Positions 42,018 through 49,843 of a stretch of 64,000 bases of DNA are shown here, one piece after another; within the stretch, counting starts at the first letter, position 1, and each line of letters begins with the position of its first letter. The notes under the pieces were generated by a model. The model was not told where the DNA came from, did no database searches, and worked only from the letters and a program-made list of their open reading frames with translations. The DNA is from Cohnella thailandensis (GTDB lineage Bacteria; Bacillota; Bacilli; Paenibacillales; Paenibacillaceae), in NCBI RefSeq assembly GCF_014212135.1, contig NZ_JACJVQ010000024.1, positions 310,001 through 374,000 of the forward strand. Direction: 5' to 3'. Both the position numbers and the translations under genes were made by a program.

Positions 42018-43430
42018 TTGAACGGAACAAGGAAGACGCTACTGCTTGGCTTGACGACCGCTCTCGCTTTCTCATTGACGGCCTGCGGAGGCGGCAATAA
42101 CGGCAACGATGCCAGCCCCAGCGCGAGTCCGAGCGCAAGCCCGAGCGCCAGCCCCAGCGAGAGCCCAAGCGCGAGCCCGAGCGCGTCGCCGTCCGAGTCC
42201 GCGAGCTCGGAAGAATTGGATTTCGACCTTGGCGGACGCACGATCACGATCGCCACATGGTGGGACCAGGCGCCGAAGGGCGACACCGAATCCAGCAAGC
42301 AGGTCGTGCAGAACATTGCCGATCTAGAGAAGAAGTACAACTTCAAGCTGAAGTTCGAGAACGTCGCCTATGACCAAATCGTAGAGAAAACGACGAGCTC
42401 CGTGCTCGCGGGCCAGCCTTTCGCCGATATCGTCCGCTTCGAGCAGGGCATGGCGTATCCGGGCCTCGTGAACAAGGGCATCATTCAGCCGATCGACGAC
42501 GCGCTGGAAGCGAGCGGCGCGGACAAGACGACGTTCATCGATCCGTTCGTCATCGAGACCTCCACCTTCAACGGCAAGCTGTACGGCTGGAGCGACAACC
42601 CTTACTTCACGTATAGCGGCATCCTTTACAACCGGACGCTGCTTCAGAAGCTCGGCATGAAGGATCTGGCCGACTACGTCAAGGACGGAACGTGGACCTG
42701 GGACAAGTTCAAGGAAGTCGCCGCGCAAGCGACTCAAGGCGACACCTACGGCTTGGCCGACTACTCCAGCAACTTCCTCGACTTCGCGCTGACGTCCAAC
42801 AACACAGACCTGATCGACCTGGCAGGCAACAAGCAGACGCTCGACGACCAGAAGACGGTCGAAGCGATGCAGTTCACCCAGGAAATCATGAGCTCGAATT
42901 ACCTTCCTAAGGGAGTCGCCGCCGACTGGCAAGCCGCGGGGCCCGCTTTCCGCAAGGGCAACGTACTGATGTACGTCGGCTTCAACTGGCAGACGGTATC
43001 CGTGAAGCAAGACATGGGCGACGTCGATATCGGCTTCGTGCCGTTCCCGAAGGGCCCGTCCGCCGATCAATATTACAGCAACGCCGGCGGTCCGAACTTC
43101 TGGACGATTCCGAAGGGCGTCAAGGATCCGGAGAAGGTTCTGTACCTGTTCCGCAAGATCTACGACGTGCCGCCGGAAGACGAATACCCGGGACAAACGA
43201 GCCTCGAATCGTCCTACACGAACCAGCAGGACATCGATATGGCGATCGAAGCTTCCAAGAACCTGAAGGTGCTCAACTACAAGCTGTTCATGTCGATCTT
43301 CTCGAACGACTTCTACGGAATGGTAGACGAATTGACGAAGGATAAGAAGTCGCCTGCCGCGGCGACGGAAGCTCGCAAATCGATCTTCCAGAAGGCGCTC
43401 GACGATACGGCGGCCGCCAAGGTAGAATAG
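42018..43430 (+). CDS. Sugar ABC transporter solute-binding lipoprotein, Ser/Pro linker
   Basis: A 470-aa family 1 solute-binding lipoprotein. The signal peptide ends SLTAC (Cys23). A 35-residue linker made of PSAS/PSES units (about residues 33-68) lifts the binding domain (about 72-470, with ITIATWWDQAPKGD and FNGKLYGWSDNPYF) away from the membrane. TTG start at 42018 with GGGGAGGA ahead. It follows the second permease pair at 39925/40848 and is the probable receptor for it. It has its own class 2 promoter, so it may be made in excess. Ligand unknown, presumably a hemicellulose oligosaccharide. Confidence 0.92.
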   Translation: MNGTRKTLLLGLTTALAFSLTACGGGNNGNDASPSASPSASPSASPSESPSASPSASPSESASSEELDFDLGGRTITIATWWDQAPKGDTESSKQVVQNIADLEKKYNFKLKFENVAYDQIVEKTTSSVLAGQPFADIVRFEQGMAYPGLVNKGIIQPIDDALEASGADKTTFIDPFVIETSTFNGKLYGWSDNPYFTYSGILYNRTLLQKLGMKDLADYVKDGTWTWDKFKEVAAQATQGDTYGLADYSSNFLDFALTSNNTDLIDLAGNKQTLDDQKTVEAMQFTQEIMSSNYLPKGVAADWQAAGPAFRKGNVLMYVGFNWQTVSVKQDMGDVDIGFVPFPKGPSADQYYSNAGGPNFWTIPKGVKDPEKVLYLFRKIYDVPPEDEYPGQTSLESSYTNQQDIDMAIEASKNLKVLNYKLFMSIFSNDFYGMVDELTKDKKSPAAATEARKSIFQKALDDTAAAKVE

Positions 43431-43444
43431 GGCTAAAAATAGGA

Positions 43445-43473
43445 AGGGGTCCGGCCGAGAGAGGCCGGGCTCC
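43445..43473 (+). terminator. Hairpin after the binding-protein gene
   Basis: GGGGTCCGGCC pairs with GGCCGGGCTCC using two G-T pairs, followed by a weak tail (TTCG). Confidence 0.5.
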
Positions 43474-43561
43474 TTCGCGCGCGTTCGGTCTCTAGCCGGT
43501 CGAGGTTAGAGGCCACGATTGCGGCATTGCTTCACATCCCAAGATAACGGAGGAGGCCTAT

Positions 43562-44359
43562 ATGACCGTTACCATCCAAGAGGTCATCGATCGAATCGGA
43601 AAGACGGCGGCCGAGAGGCCGAATCCGACGGTGGACGGGCTGCGGTTCGGCGGGCCGGACACGATCGTCCGGGGGATCGCGGTCTCGTTCATGCCCACGG
43701 TGTCGGCGATCGAGCGGGCGATCGCCATGGGGGCGAATCTGCTTATCGCGCATGAGGGCGTCTATTACAGCCATCAGGAACGCGCGGAGGGGCTTCGGCC
43801 GAACGGAGTCTATGAGCGGAAAAGGCGGTTGATCGAGGAATCGGGAATTGCGATCTACCGCTGCCATGACGACGTTCACCGGTGCGTGCCGGACGGGATT
43901 ACCTGGGGGCTGATCGAAGCGCTGGGGTGGGAAGAGCGCGTCCGCGAGAATCGTCCCGCCGCGTCGCTTCTGACGATTCCGGCGATGACGGTCGGAGAGG
44001 CGGCCTCTTACGTGAAAGAGCGTTTAGGCCTGCCGTTCGTGCGCGTTGTCGGAGACCGCTCGATGTCCTGCGAGCGGGTCGGCATTCTGGTCGGCTACCG
44101 AGGCGGAGGAGCGACGGTCATTCCGCTGCTCGAATCGGACGAGGCGGAGCTGATCATCGCGGGAGAAGGACCGGAATGGGAAGCGCCGGAGTATGTCCGC
44201 GACGCCGCGAGTTTAGGGCGGCGCAAAGCGTTGATCGTCATCGGGCACGCGGAGAGCGAGGCGCCGGGGATGGCGTTGCTATGCCGGAGGCTGCAAGAGG
44301 CGTTCCCGGGACTATCCGTTCGGTTTCTTGCGGATAAGCCCGTGTTCGATTTGATTTAG
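43562..44359 (+). CDS. NIF3-like dinuclear metal centre protein
   Basis: A 265-aa protein of the NIF3/YqfO (DUF34) family, whose members bind two metal ions through conserved His, Asp and Glu residues. Seen: ANLLIAHEGVYYS (first metal loop), CHDDVHRC, VGYRGGGATVIPLL and LIVIGHAESEAPGM (second metal loop). Biochemical role unproven; GTP cyclohydrolase or NAD-repair-like roles have been proposed. GGAGGAGG precedes the ATG. Convergent with the LysR gene. The substitution of Glu in HEG for the usual HHP second His is notable and may alter metal binding. Confidence 0.82.
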   Translation: MTVTIQEVIDRIGKTAAERPNPTVDGLRFGGPDTIVRGIAVSFMPTVSAIERAIAMGANLLIAHEGVYYSHQERAEGLRPNGVYERKRRLIEESGIAIYRCHDDVHRCVPDGITWGLIEALGWEERVRENRPAASLLTIPAMTVGEAASYVKERLGLPFVRVVGDRSMSCERVGILVGYRGGGATVIPLLESDEAELIIAGEGPEWEAPEYVRDAASLGRRKALIVIGHAESEAPGMALLCRRLQEAFPGLSVRFLADKPVFDLI

Positions 44360-44374
44360 ACGGCGCGTCCGCCT

Positions 44375-45346
44375 TCAGCCCGGCGGCTCCCAGGTTCCCT
44401 GCCCGATCAGCTGCCTAAGGATTAAAACGTATTTGGAAGCGGCTCTCGACAAATAACGGTTTTTCTTGAAGGCAACGACGATGTCCCGCTTCGCCGAAGG
44501 GCTGTCCAGCTTGTAGTAGACGGGATGCCGTTCCTGGTTGCCGAAACGGATGAACGTGTCCGGAATGCAGCAGAAGGCGATCCCCGACAAGGTCCAGGCG
44601 AAGGAAGTCTCGATGCTCTCGGTGTGCAGCACGATCTCCGGGCTGAAGTCCGGCAGATGGGAAAGCTCCTGCTCGAGGAGCCGGAAGTGCTTGTCCTGCT
44701 GCAAAAAGATAAAGGATTCCCGGGTGCAGTGGGACAGGTCGACCGGAGGGGCGCGGAAGAGGCGGCGGGAGTTCGTCATGATGTCCTCGGAGGAGAGCTG
44801 GCGATCCTCTCTTCCGTTATGGAAAGAGCTCGCCGGAGGGACGGCCAAATACAGCGTTTCTTCCGCCAACGGTTCGGAGTGGAATAAGGACCCGTTTAAC
44901 GGACCGGCCAGAATGCACAGGTCCAGATGACCGTCCGCCAGCAGGGACTCCAGCTCCGATTCCTTTTCCTCCATGATGCGAATGTTCACGCCCGGGTGTT
45001 TTTGCCGGAACGCCCCGATGCTCTTGGGCAGCAAACAGGAAGCCCGGAACGGGGTCGTTCCGATCCGCAGCTCCCCGATATCCAAGTTGTGAAGGTCCGC
45101 CAATCGGTTGTCGAGCTCCGCGTGGATCGCTTGAATCCTGCGCGCGGCGTCGATATAGATTTGACCGGCCGGTGTCAGCCGAATCGGAGCGGTGCTCCGG
45201 TCGAACAGCGGAACGTTCAGTTGGGCTTCCAGGTTTCTGACGTATTGGCTTAACGAGGGCTGCGTGATAAACAGCTTCTGGGCGGCTTTCGAGAAGTTCA
45301 GTTCTTCGGCCAAGGTCAACAAGTACTTCAAATGCTGCGGCGTCAT
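44375..45346 (-). CDS. LysR-family transcriptional regulator
   Basis: A 323-aa regulator. The winged helix-turn-helix is at residues 1-60 (NFSKAAQKLFITQPSLSQYV), followed by a two-lobed effector-binding domain (about 90-300, resembling CynR/CysL types). The ATG at 45346 is chosen because GGAGAGGA lies 5 bp ahead; an in-frame TTG at 45364 is weaker. It is divergent from the SGNH esterase/GH5 operon and may control it, as LysR proteins usually act on the divergent neighbour (inference). The inducer is unknown. Confidence 0.9.
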   Translation of the reverse strand: MTPQHLKYLLTLAEELNFSKAAQKLFITQPSLSQYVRNLEAQLNVPLFDRSTAPIRLTPAGQIYIDAARRIQAIHAELDNRLADLHNLDIGELRIGTTPFRASCLLPKSIGAFRQKHPGVNIRIMEEKESELESLLADGHLDLCILAGPLNGSLFHSEPLAEETLYLAVPPASSFHNGREDRQLSSEDIMTNSRRLFRAPPVDLSHCTRESFIFLQQDKHFRLLEQELSHLPDFSPEIVLHTESIETSFAWTLSGIAFCCIPDTFIRFGNQERHPVYYKLDSPSAKRDIVVAFKKNRYLSRAASKYVLILRQLIGQGTWEPPG

Positions 45347-45420
45347 GTCTTCCTCTCCCCGCAAGTCATAAGTTTCTGCTTATACTTTCTATACTAATAT
45401 AGCAATTGGATTATTGGAAT

Positions 45421-45434
45421 AGAAAGCGCTACCA
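45421..45434 (+). promoter_or_regulatory. cre/LacI-like palindrome before esterase
   Basis: AGAAAGCGCTACCA matches the CcpA/LacI-type operator consensus at 12 of 14 positions. It lies in the divergent region between lysR and the esterase gene. It shares AAGCGCTA with the site at 49766. It could be bound by CcpA or by the LacI-family protein at 49844. Confidence 0.4.
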
Positions 45435-45496
45435 TATTCGTGATAACAAGTTCGGCGGATGGGCAAAGCCAGACTCCGATACGATAGGAGAACCCT

Positions 45497-46621
45497 ATGG
45501 GCGCGGCTGCTAAAGAGCGAGAGGAATTCCGAAACGAATGGATCGAGCGTTCCTTGATCGGAACCGGCAACAATAAACGAATCAAGAGCACGATCGCCAA
45601 GTCCAGGCAGGGCGCACCGGTGACGATCGCTTATTTGGGGGGATCGATTACGGAAGGCCATTCCGCAGGCGCGAACGGTAACTTCGCGACGTTGTCCTGC
45701 GACGGCTTCGCGCGGATCTACGGAACGGGGAGCAACGCGGCCTGCGTGAACGCCGGCATGTCCGGTACGCCCTCCTTGATCGGGTTGATTCGCGTGGAAC
45801 GGGATGTTCTGCGGCACAGGCCGGACATCGTGTTCGTGGAGTTCGCCGTGAACGACTCCAGGGATAGCGTGAGCATGACGGCGTTCGAGAGCCTGTTGAT
45901 CCGGCTGTTGGGAAGCGAGTGTAAGCCGGCGGTCGTGCTGCTCTTCACCTTAACGGAGACGGGATACTCCGCCCAGAACGAGATGGAGCTGATCGGAGAG
46001 AGGCTCGGGCTACCGATGATCAGCGTGAAGGACGCCATCCTGCCGGAGATTAGGGCCGGGAGAATGACTTGGCGGGAGTACTCGGAGGATAACATCCATC
46101 CGAACGCGAACGGGCACCTCCTGATCGCGGATATGATCAAGCACTTCTACGAGACGGTCGACCGGGAGGTGGAGGACGAAGAAGAAGACAAAGTCGACCG
46201 GGTCGCCTCCGCCCGCGTGTACGGCGACGAGTTCCGCGGGATGAGGCTGTTGGAATCAAGCGATGCTCGCGTATTGGCGCTGGGCGGGTATGAGCCGGCG
46301 AAGACGATCCCCCAGTTCCCGAACGGATGGACGCGGTCGGCGGACGCATCGGGCGACGGGTTCGCCATGGAGCTGACCTGCCGAAGCCTGTTCCTCGTCT
46401 ATATGGAGAGCAAGGATCCGGGAACGGGCGCTATCGACCTGTTCGTCGACGGAGAGTTCATGCTGAAAGCCGAAGGTTACATGAGCTCGGGATGGAACAA
46501 CCCCGCCGCGCGAATGGTACTGAGCGAAGAAACCCCCAAGCGGCGTCGGGTGGAGATCCGCATGGCGGACGGCTCCAAGAACAAGAAATTCTCGATTCTT
46601 GCCTTCGGATACGTTCCGTAG
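45497..46621 (+). CDS. SGNH/GDSL hydrolase (probable carbohydrate esterase)
   Basis: A 374-aa esterase. Block I is LGGSITEG (Ser near residue 52), block II Gly in NAGMSGTPS, block III NDS (EFAVNDSRDS near 120-129), block V DNIHPNANGH (Asp near 198, His near 201). A C-terminal beta-sandwich (about 235-374) follows, as in CE2-like or CE20-like xylan/xyloglucan esterases. No signal peptide is visible, so cytoplasmic action on imported acetylated oligosaccharides is likely. TAGGAG precedes the ATG. It is followed 52 bp later by the GH5 gene with no terminator, so the two are probably one operon acting on acetylated hemicellulose (inference). Confidence 0.87.
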   Translation: MGAAAKEREEFRNEWIERSLIGTGNNKRIKSTIAKSRQGAPVTIAYLGGSITEGHSAGANGNFATLSCDGFARIYGTGSNAACVNAGMSGTPSLIGLIRVERDVLRHRPDIVFVEFAVNDSRDSVSMTAFESLLIRLLGSECKPAVVLLFTLTETGYSAQNEMELIGERLGLPMISVKDAILPEIRAGRMTWREYSEDNIHPNANGHLLIADMIKHFYETVDREVEDEEEDKVDRVASARVYGDEFRGMRLLESSDARVLALGGYEPAKTIPQFPNGWTRSADASGDGFAMELTCRSLFLVYMESKDPGTGAIDLFVDGEFMLKAEGYMSSGWNNPAARMVLSEETPKRRRVEIRMADGSKNKKFSILAFGYVP

Positions 46622-46673
46622 AAGGGGATGCTACCGATGGAACGAATTCATCTTATCTCAAAGAGGGGGCGGC

Positions 46674-48620
46674 ATGAAACCGTTGCGTCTTCTGATCAAG
46701 ATCGTCCTATTCATCGCCTTAGCGGCGACTAGCGCGCCCGAGCACTCGGATGCAGCGGAAGGAAAGGGGATAAGCGCGATGCAGAAAGCGGCCGAAAGCA
46801 TGCAGCCCGGCTGGAACCTGGGCAACACCTTCGACGCTCCGAGCGAGACCGCGTGGGGCAACCCGGTTACGTCCAAGGAGCTGATCGAACGATTGGCCGC
46901 CGAAGGCTTTAAGAGCATCCGGATTCCGGTCACCTGGGACGGACATCTTGGGGAAGGGCCGGAGTATGCGATCGACGCGGATTACATGAGCCGGGTTCGA
47001 GAGGTGGTCGATATGGCGCTGGATGTCGGCTTGCACGTCGTTCTGAACATGCATCACGACTCGCATTGGATCGGCAAGATGGGGACCGAGCGCGAGGCCG
47101 TTCTCGCCAAGTTCGAGGCGGTCTGGAGGCAGATCGCGGAGGAGTTCAAGAACGAGCCCGACCGGCTGCTGTTCGAAAGCGTCAACGAACCGCGGTTCTC
47201 GGACGATTGGAACAAGGACGCTCCCGAATACTTCGCCATGCTGGAGGAGCTGAATGTCGCCTTTTACCGGATCGTCCGGGAATCCGGCGGCAACAACGCC
47301 AAGCGTCCTCTGGTGCTGTCGACTTTGACGGCGAGCTCGACCCCGACCCGCATCGCGGTGCTCGCCAAGACGATCGAGAAGCTGAAGGACGACCGCCTGA
47401 TGGCGACGATCCACTTCTACGGTTTTTATCCGTTCAGCGTAAACGTGGCGGGCGCGACGACTTTCGACGACGAGGCAAGAGCGCAGCTGGAGCAATTTTT
47501 CGATTTGGCGTACGACGAGTTCGTCGCGAAGGGGATCCCGGTTCTCGTGGGCGAATACGGCCTGCTCGGATTCGACAAGTCCTACGATACCATCGAGCAC
47601 GGAGAGATTCTGAAGTATTTCGAATATGTGGGCTATTATACCCGCGAGAAAAAGATGACCGCGATGCTATGGGACAACGGTCAGCACTTCGACCGGAGGG
47701 GGCTCAGGTGGAACGATCCTTCTTTGTACGCCGTCATGTCGGCCGGCTGGACGGGGCGTTCTTCGACGGCGGAGAGCGACACGGTCTTTATTCGGAAGGG
47801 AGAGCCCGTCCGGGATTCCGTTCTCGCGCTCGACTTGAACGGCAATTCGTTCGCCGGCCTATATGCGGGGGAAAGGGAGCTCGCTGCGGGCGCCGATTAC
47901 GCGGTTAGCGAAGATAAGCTGACGTTGAAGTCGGCCTTGCTGGAATCGCTTCTTACCGGGCAGTACGGGGAGAACGTCGTCCTGACCGCCAAGTTCAGCT
48001 CCGGGGCGGATTGGACCGTTCGCGTCCTTCTATACGATACGCCGCGATTAAGCGGCGTTACGGGGAATGTCGCCGCGTTCGGCATCCCGGCCGAATTCAA
48101 CGGGGATCGGGTCAAAGCGCTGGAAGCCGTTTACGCGGACGGCGGCAATGCCGGGCCGGCCGAATGGACGCCTTACCAGGAATACAATCTTGCATTCGTG
48201 CCGGATTACGAGAAGGGCGAGCTTAGGCTCACTCCGGAATTCTTCAAGGAAGCGAAGGACGGGGAGATCGGGCTAAAGGTTCATTTCTGGAGCGGTGCCG
48301 CAGTGGAATACTCCCTGAATAAGTCCGGCGATTCGGTCACGGGGAACTCCGGGTCCGATCCGGTTCGAGAAGCGGCAGCGGGAGCGGGTCGGGACCCGGA
48401 AGGCGAAGCGCCGCGGGCGGAAGCGAGTCCATCCGAGTCCGCTCCGCCATCGGAGACTTCTCCGTCATCGGAGCCGTCACCGTCTTCGGATGTCCCGCCG
48501 GAGAAGAACTCAAGCCGATCTCATAACGATTGGCTATACGCCGTTCTGTCCGTGACGGCGGCCGCGGTCATTCTGGCATCATGGGCCGCCTATTACGCAA
48601 GCTCTCGCAAGAAACGCTAA
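46674..48620 (+). CDS. Surface-anchored GH5 glucanase with X2 and CBM46-like domains
   Basis: A 648-aa secreted endoglucanase. The signal peptide is at residues 1-27. The GH5 barrel (about 32-345, subfamily 4-like: GWNLGNTFDAPSETAWGNP) has acid/base Glu in SVNEPRF (near 172) and nucleophile Glu in VLVGEYG (near 294). An X2/Ig-like domain (about 375-445) and a CBM46-like domain (about 447-545) follow. Then come a Pro/Ser/Glu linker (about 560-615) and a C-terminal membrane helix with basic tail (SSRKKR). GH5-X2-CBM46 is known from Bacillus beta-glucan/xyloglucan enzymes; the C-terminal membrane anchor is unusual. The ATG at 46674 is supported by AGAGGGGGCGG; the longer frame reads into the esterase gene. 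Confidence 0.88.
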   Translation: MKPLRLLIKIVLFIALAATSAPEHSDAAEGKGISAMQKAAESMQPGWNLGNTFDAPSETAWGNPVTSKELIERLAAEGFKSIRIPVTWDGHLGEGPEYAIDADYMSRVREVVDMALDVGLHVVLNMHHDSHWIGKMGTEREAVLAKFEAVWRQIAEEFKNEPDRLLFESVNEPRFSDDWNKDAPEYFAMLEELNVAFYRIVRESGGNNAKRPLVLSTLTASSTPTRIAVLAKTIEKLKDDRLMATIHFYGFYPFSVNVAGATTFDDEARAQLEQFFDLAYDEFVAKGIPVLVGEYGLLGFDKSYDTIEHGEILKYFEYVGYYTREKKMTAMLWDNGQHFDRRGLRWNDPSLYAVMSAGWTGRSSTAESDTVFIRKGEPVRDSVLALDLNGNSFAGLYAGERELAAGADYAVSEDKLTLKSALLESLLTGQYGENVVLTAKFSSGADWTVRVLLYDTPRLSGVTGNVAAFGIPAEFNGDRVKALEAVYADGGNAGPAEWTPYQEYNLAFVPDYEKGELRLTPEFFKEAKDGEIGLKVHFWSGAAVEYSLNKSGDSVTGNSGSDPVREAAAGAGRDPEGEAPRAEASPSESAPPSETSPSSEPSPSSDVPPEKNSSRSHNDWLYAVLSVTAAAVILASWAAYYASSRKKR

Positions 48621-48632
48621 CGGCCAGATCGC

Positions 48633-48730
48633 ATAGCCCGCGATGGGGAAGCGAGGGGCGCCGAGACCGAGAGAAAAGCATTCGCTTCTCGCGTGATCGG
48701 CGTTCGAGAGAGAGCTCCTTCGCGGGCTAT
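48633..48730. other. Nested inverted repeats, possible structured RNA
   Basis: An 11-bp perfect inverted repeat (ATAGCCCGCGA at 48633-48643 with TCGCGGGCTAT at 48720-48730) encloses CGCCGA/TCGGCG (48659-48664 with 48697-48702). That in turn encloses GAGAAAAGC/GCTTCTC (48671-48679 with 48684-48690). The three stems are ordered so they can all form together. No T-tract follows, so it is not a standard terminator. Function unknown. Confidence 0.5.
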
Positions 48731-48932
48731 TCGGGCTGGGTTCGGGCTGAATTCGAGCATGGTTCGGATGGGAAGAGGAAGACTGGCTGTGGTTTTTGTT
48801 AGGATAACAAAACGACATAAATCGACAACATATCTCTATCATTCTAGTGATATTAGGCTTAATACGCGGATTTGATAGAAAGAAATCGTTTTACAAGCAG
48901 AAAATTTATTTGATTAGTTAGCATAATTTATA

Positions 48933-48960
48933 TTGTTTTTATGATAAAATGATGTAAAAT
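48933..48960 (+). promoter_or_regulatory. Possible promoter of the AraC-type gene
   Basis: TTGTTT at 48933-48938, a 16-bp spacer and TAAAAT at 48955-48960, about 30 bp before the ATG at 48991. The whole 48900-48960 stretch is AT-rich, so other hexamer choices are possible. Confidence 0.3.
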
Positions 48961-48990
48961 TAGGATACCAAGGGAAATGGAGGTTTTTCG

Positions 48991-49770
48991 ATGATGGGAA
49001 TGAATGCGCTTACCATTGAGGCTGAGCTGTATCGATCCACGACATCCGAGCCGCTCGATTCCGCCGAATTCAGGACGGAGAACGTACGCCGGGTCCAGCG
49101 GACCATGGTCGTCCGGCTTATCGAGGATTCCGGCGGAAGCGCGGTCCATGCCGAGCTGGAGCAGTTCGCGGTCATCAACATCATCGAGGATCTCATGGGC
49201 AGGGCGGGAACGGTGTTCCTCATCGACAAGTCCACGATCGGCCTCGTTTTGTACGGAACCAAGAACGAGCTGACCGACGAAGCGATGGAGCGGCTTCAGA
49301 AGTTTTTGGGCTCCTGCCTGGCGAAGTACGCGAAGGTTCAAGCGAGAATCGGGATCGGAGAGATGATGCATACGTTTCTCGACTTGAACAAGGCATTGGC
49401 CGCGGCGCTTGCGGCCGTCGAAGCCGCTCCTCCGAGCGAGGAGCAGAGCACGCATCCGTTCGTCGAGGAGGCCAAAGCGATCCTGCAGCAAAATTACGGA
49501 GACGGCGTATGCCTGAAGTCGATAGCCAAGCAGCTGTTCGTGAACCCCGCATATCTGGGACGCTTGTTCAAGAGCTACGAGGCAATCTCCTTTAACGACT
49601 ATCTCGTTCAGGTGCGCATGGAGAAGGCGAAGGAGCTGCTGATCGGCACGGATAAGCGAATCTACGAGATCGCGCACGAGGTAGGCTACCGGCAGTTGGA
49701 CTGGTTCTACAAGAAATTCAAGGAATATACCGGCTGCAGCGCCAAAGAATTCAAAAGCATCAACATGTAA
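48991..49770 (+). CDS. AraC-type regulator, YesN-like without receiver domain
   Basis: A 259-aa protein. The C-terminal AraC domain (about 155-259) has two helix-turn-helix motifs (LKSIAKQLFVNPAYLGRLFK and IYEIAHEVGYRQLDWFYKKF). The N-terminal 150 residues (VVRLIEDSGGSAVHAELEQFAV, then QARIGIGEMMHTFLDLNKA) resemble the linker/degenerate-cyclase part of YesN response regulators, but the phospho-receiver is absent. GGAGG precedes the ATG. It may be a phosphorylation-independent regulator of the adjacent GH5 or LacI genes, or a remnant of a longer YesN gene. The AT-rich upstream region contains no receiver sequence, so if a fusion existed it was lost cleanly. Confidence 0.85.
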   Translation: MMGMNALTIEAELYRSTTSEPLDSAEFRTENVRRVQRTMVVRLIEDSGGSAVHAELEQFAVINIIEDLMGRAGTVFLIDKSTIGLVLYGTKNELTDEAMERLQKFLGSCLAKYAKVQARIGIGEMMHTFLDLNKALAAALAAVEAAPPSEEQSTHPFVEEAKAILQQNYGDGVCLKSIAKQLFVNPAYLGRLFKSYEAISFNDYLVQVRMEKAKELLIGTDKRIYEIAHEVGYRQLDWFYKKFKEYTGCSAKEFKSINM

Positions 49771-49779
49771 GCGCTATCC
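49766..49779 (+). promoter_or_regulatory. cre/LacI-type operator before the lacI-family gene
   Basis: TGTAAGCGCTATCC matches the consensus TGWAANCGNTNWCA at 13 of 14 positions. It overlaps the stop codon of the AraC-type gene and lies about 65 bp before the LacI-family start, with a plausible -10 TATGAT at 49805-49810. It may be an autoregulatory operator or a CcpA site. Confidence 0.5.
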
Positions 49780-49843
49780 TTATGTGCGATCCCGCAACAT
49801 CTGGTATGATTAGGGCAGCAGACCTAAACGGAGTGAGTCCCGA

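Larger units (their letters stand above)
48621..48990. other. Intergenic region with folded element and AT-rich promoter zone
   Basis: The first part holds the nested inverted repeats at 48633-48730. Composition changes sharply to AT-rich after about 48800. No gene is credible; the plus frame 48530-48802 runs out of the GH5 gene in the wrong phase and has no ribosome site. Confidence 0.55.

Noticed and set aside
42109..42216. Repetitive DNA (AGCCCSAGCGC units) as a minisatellite
   Set aside because: It is in frame and encodes the Ser/Pro linker of the lipoprotein at 42018.
45404..45438. Third clear class 2 promoter (GGATTATTG then CATATT) before the esterase
   Set aside because: The -10 is poor, the spacer is off by one, and the TAGGGCT half-site is missing at the expected distance.
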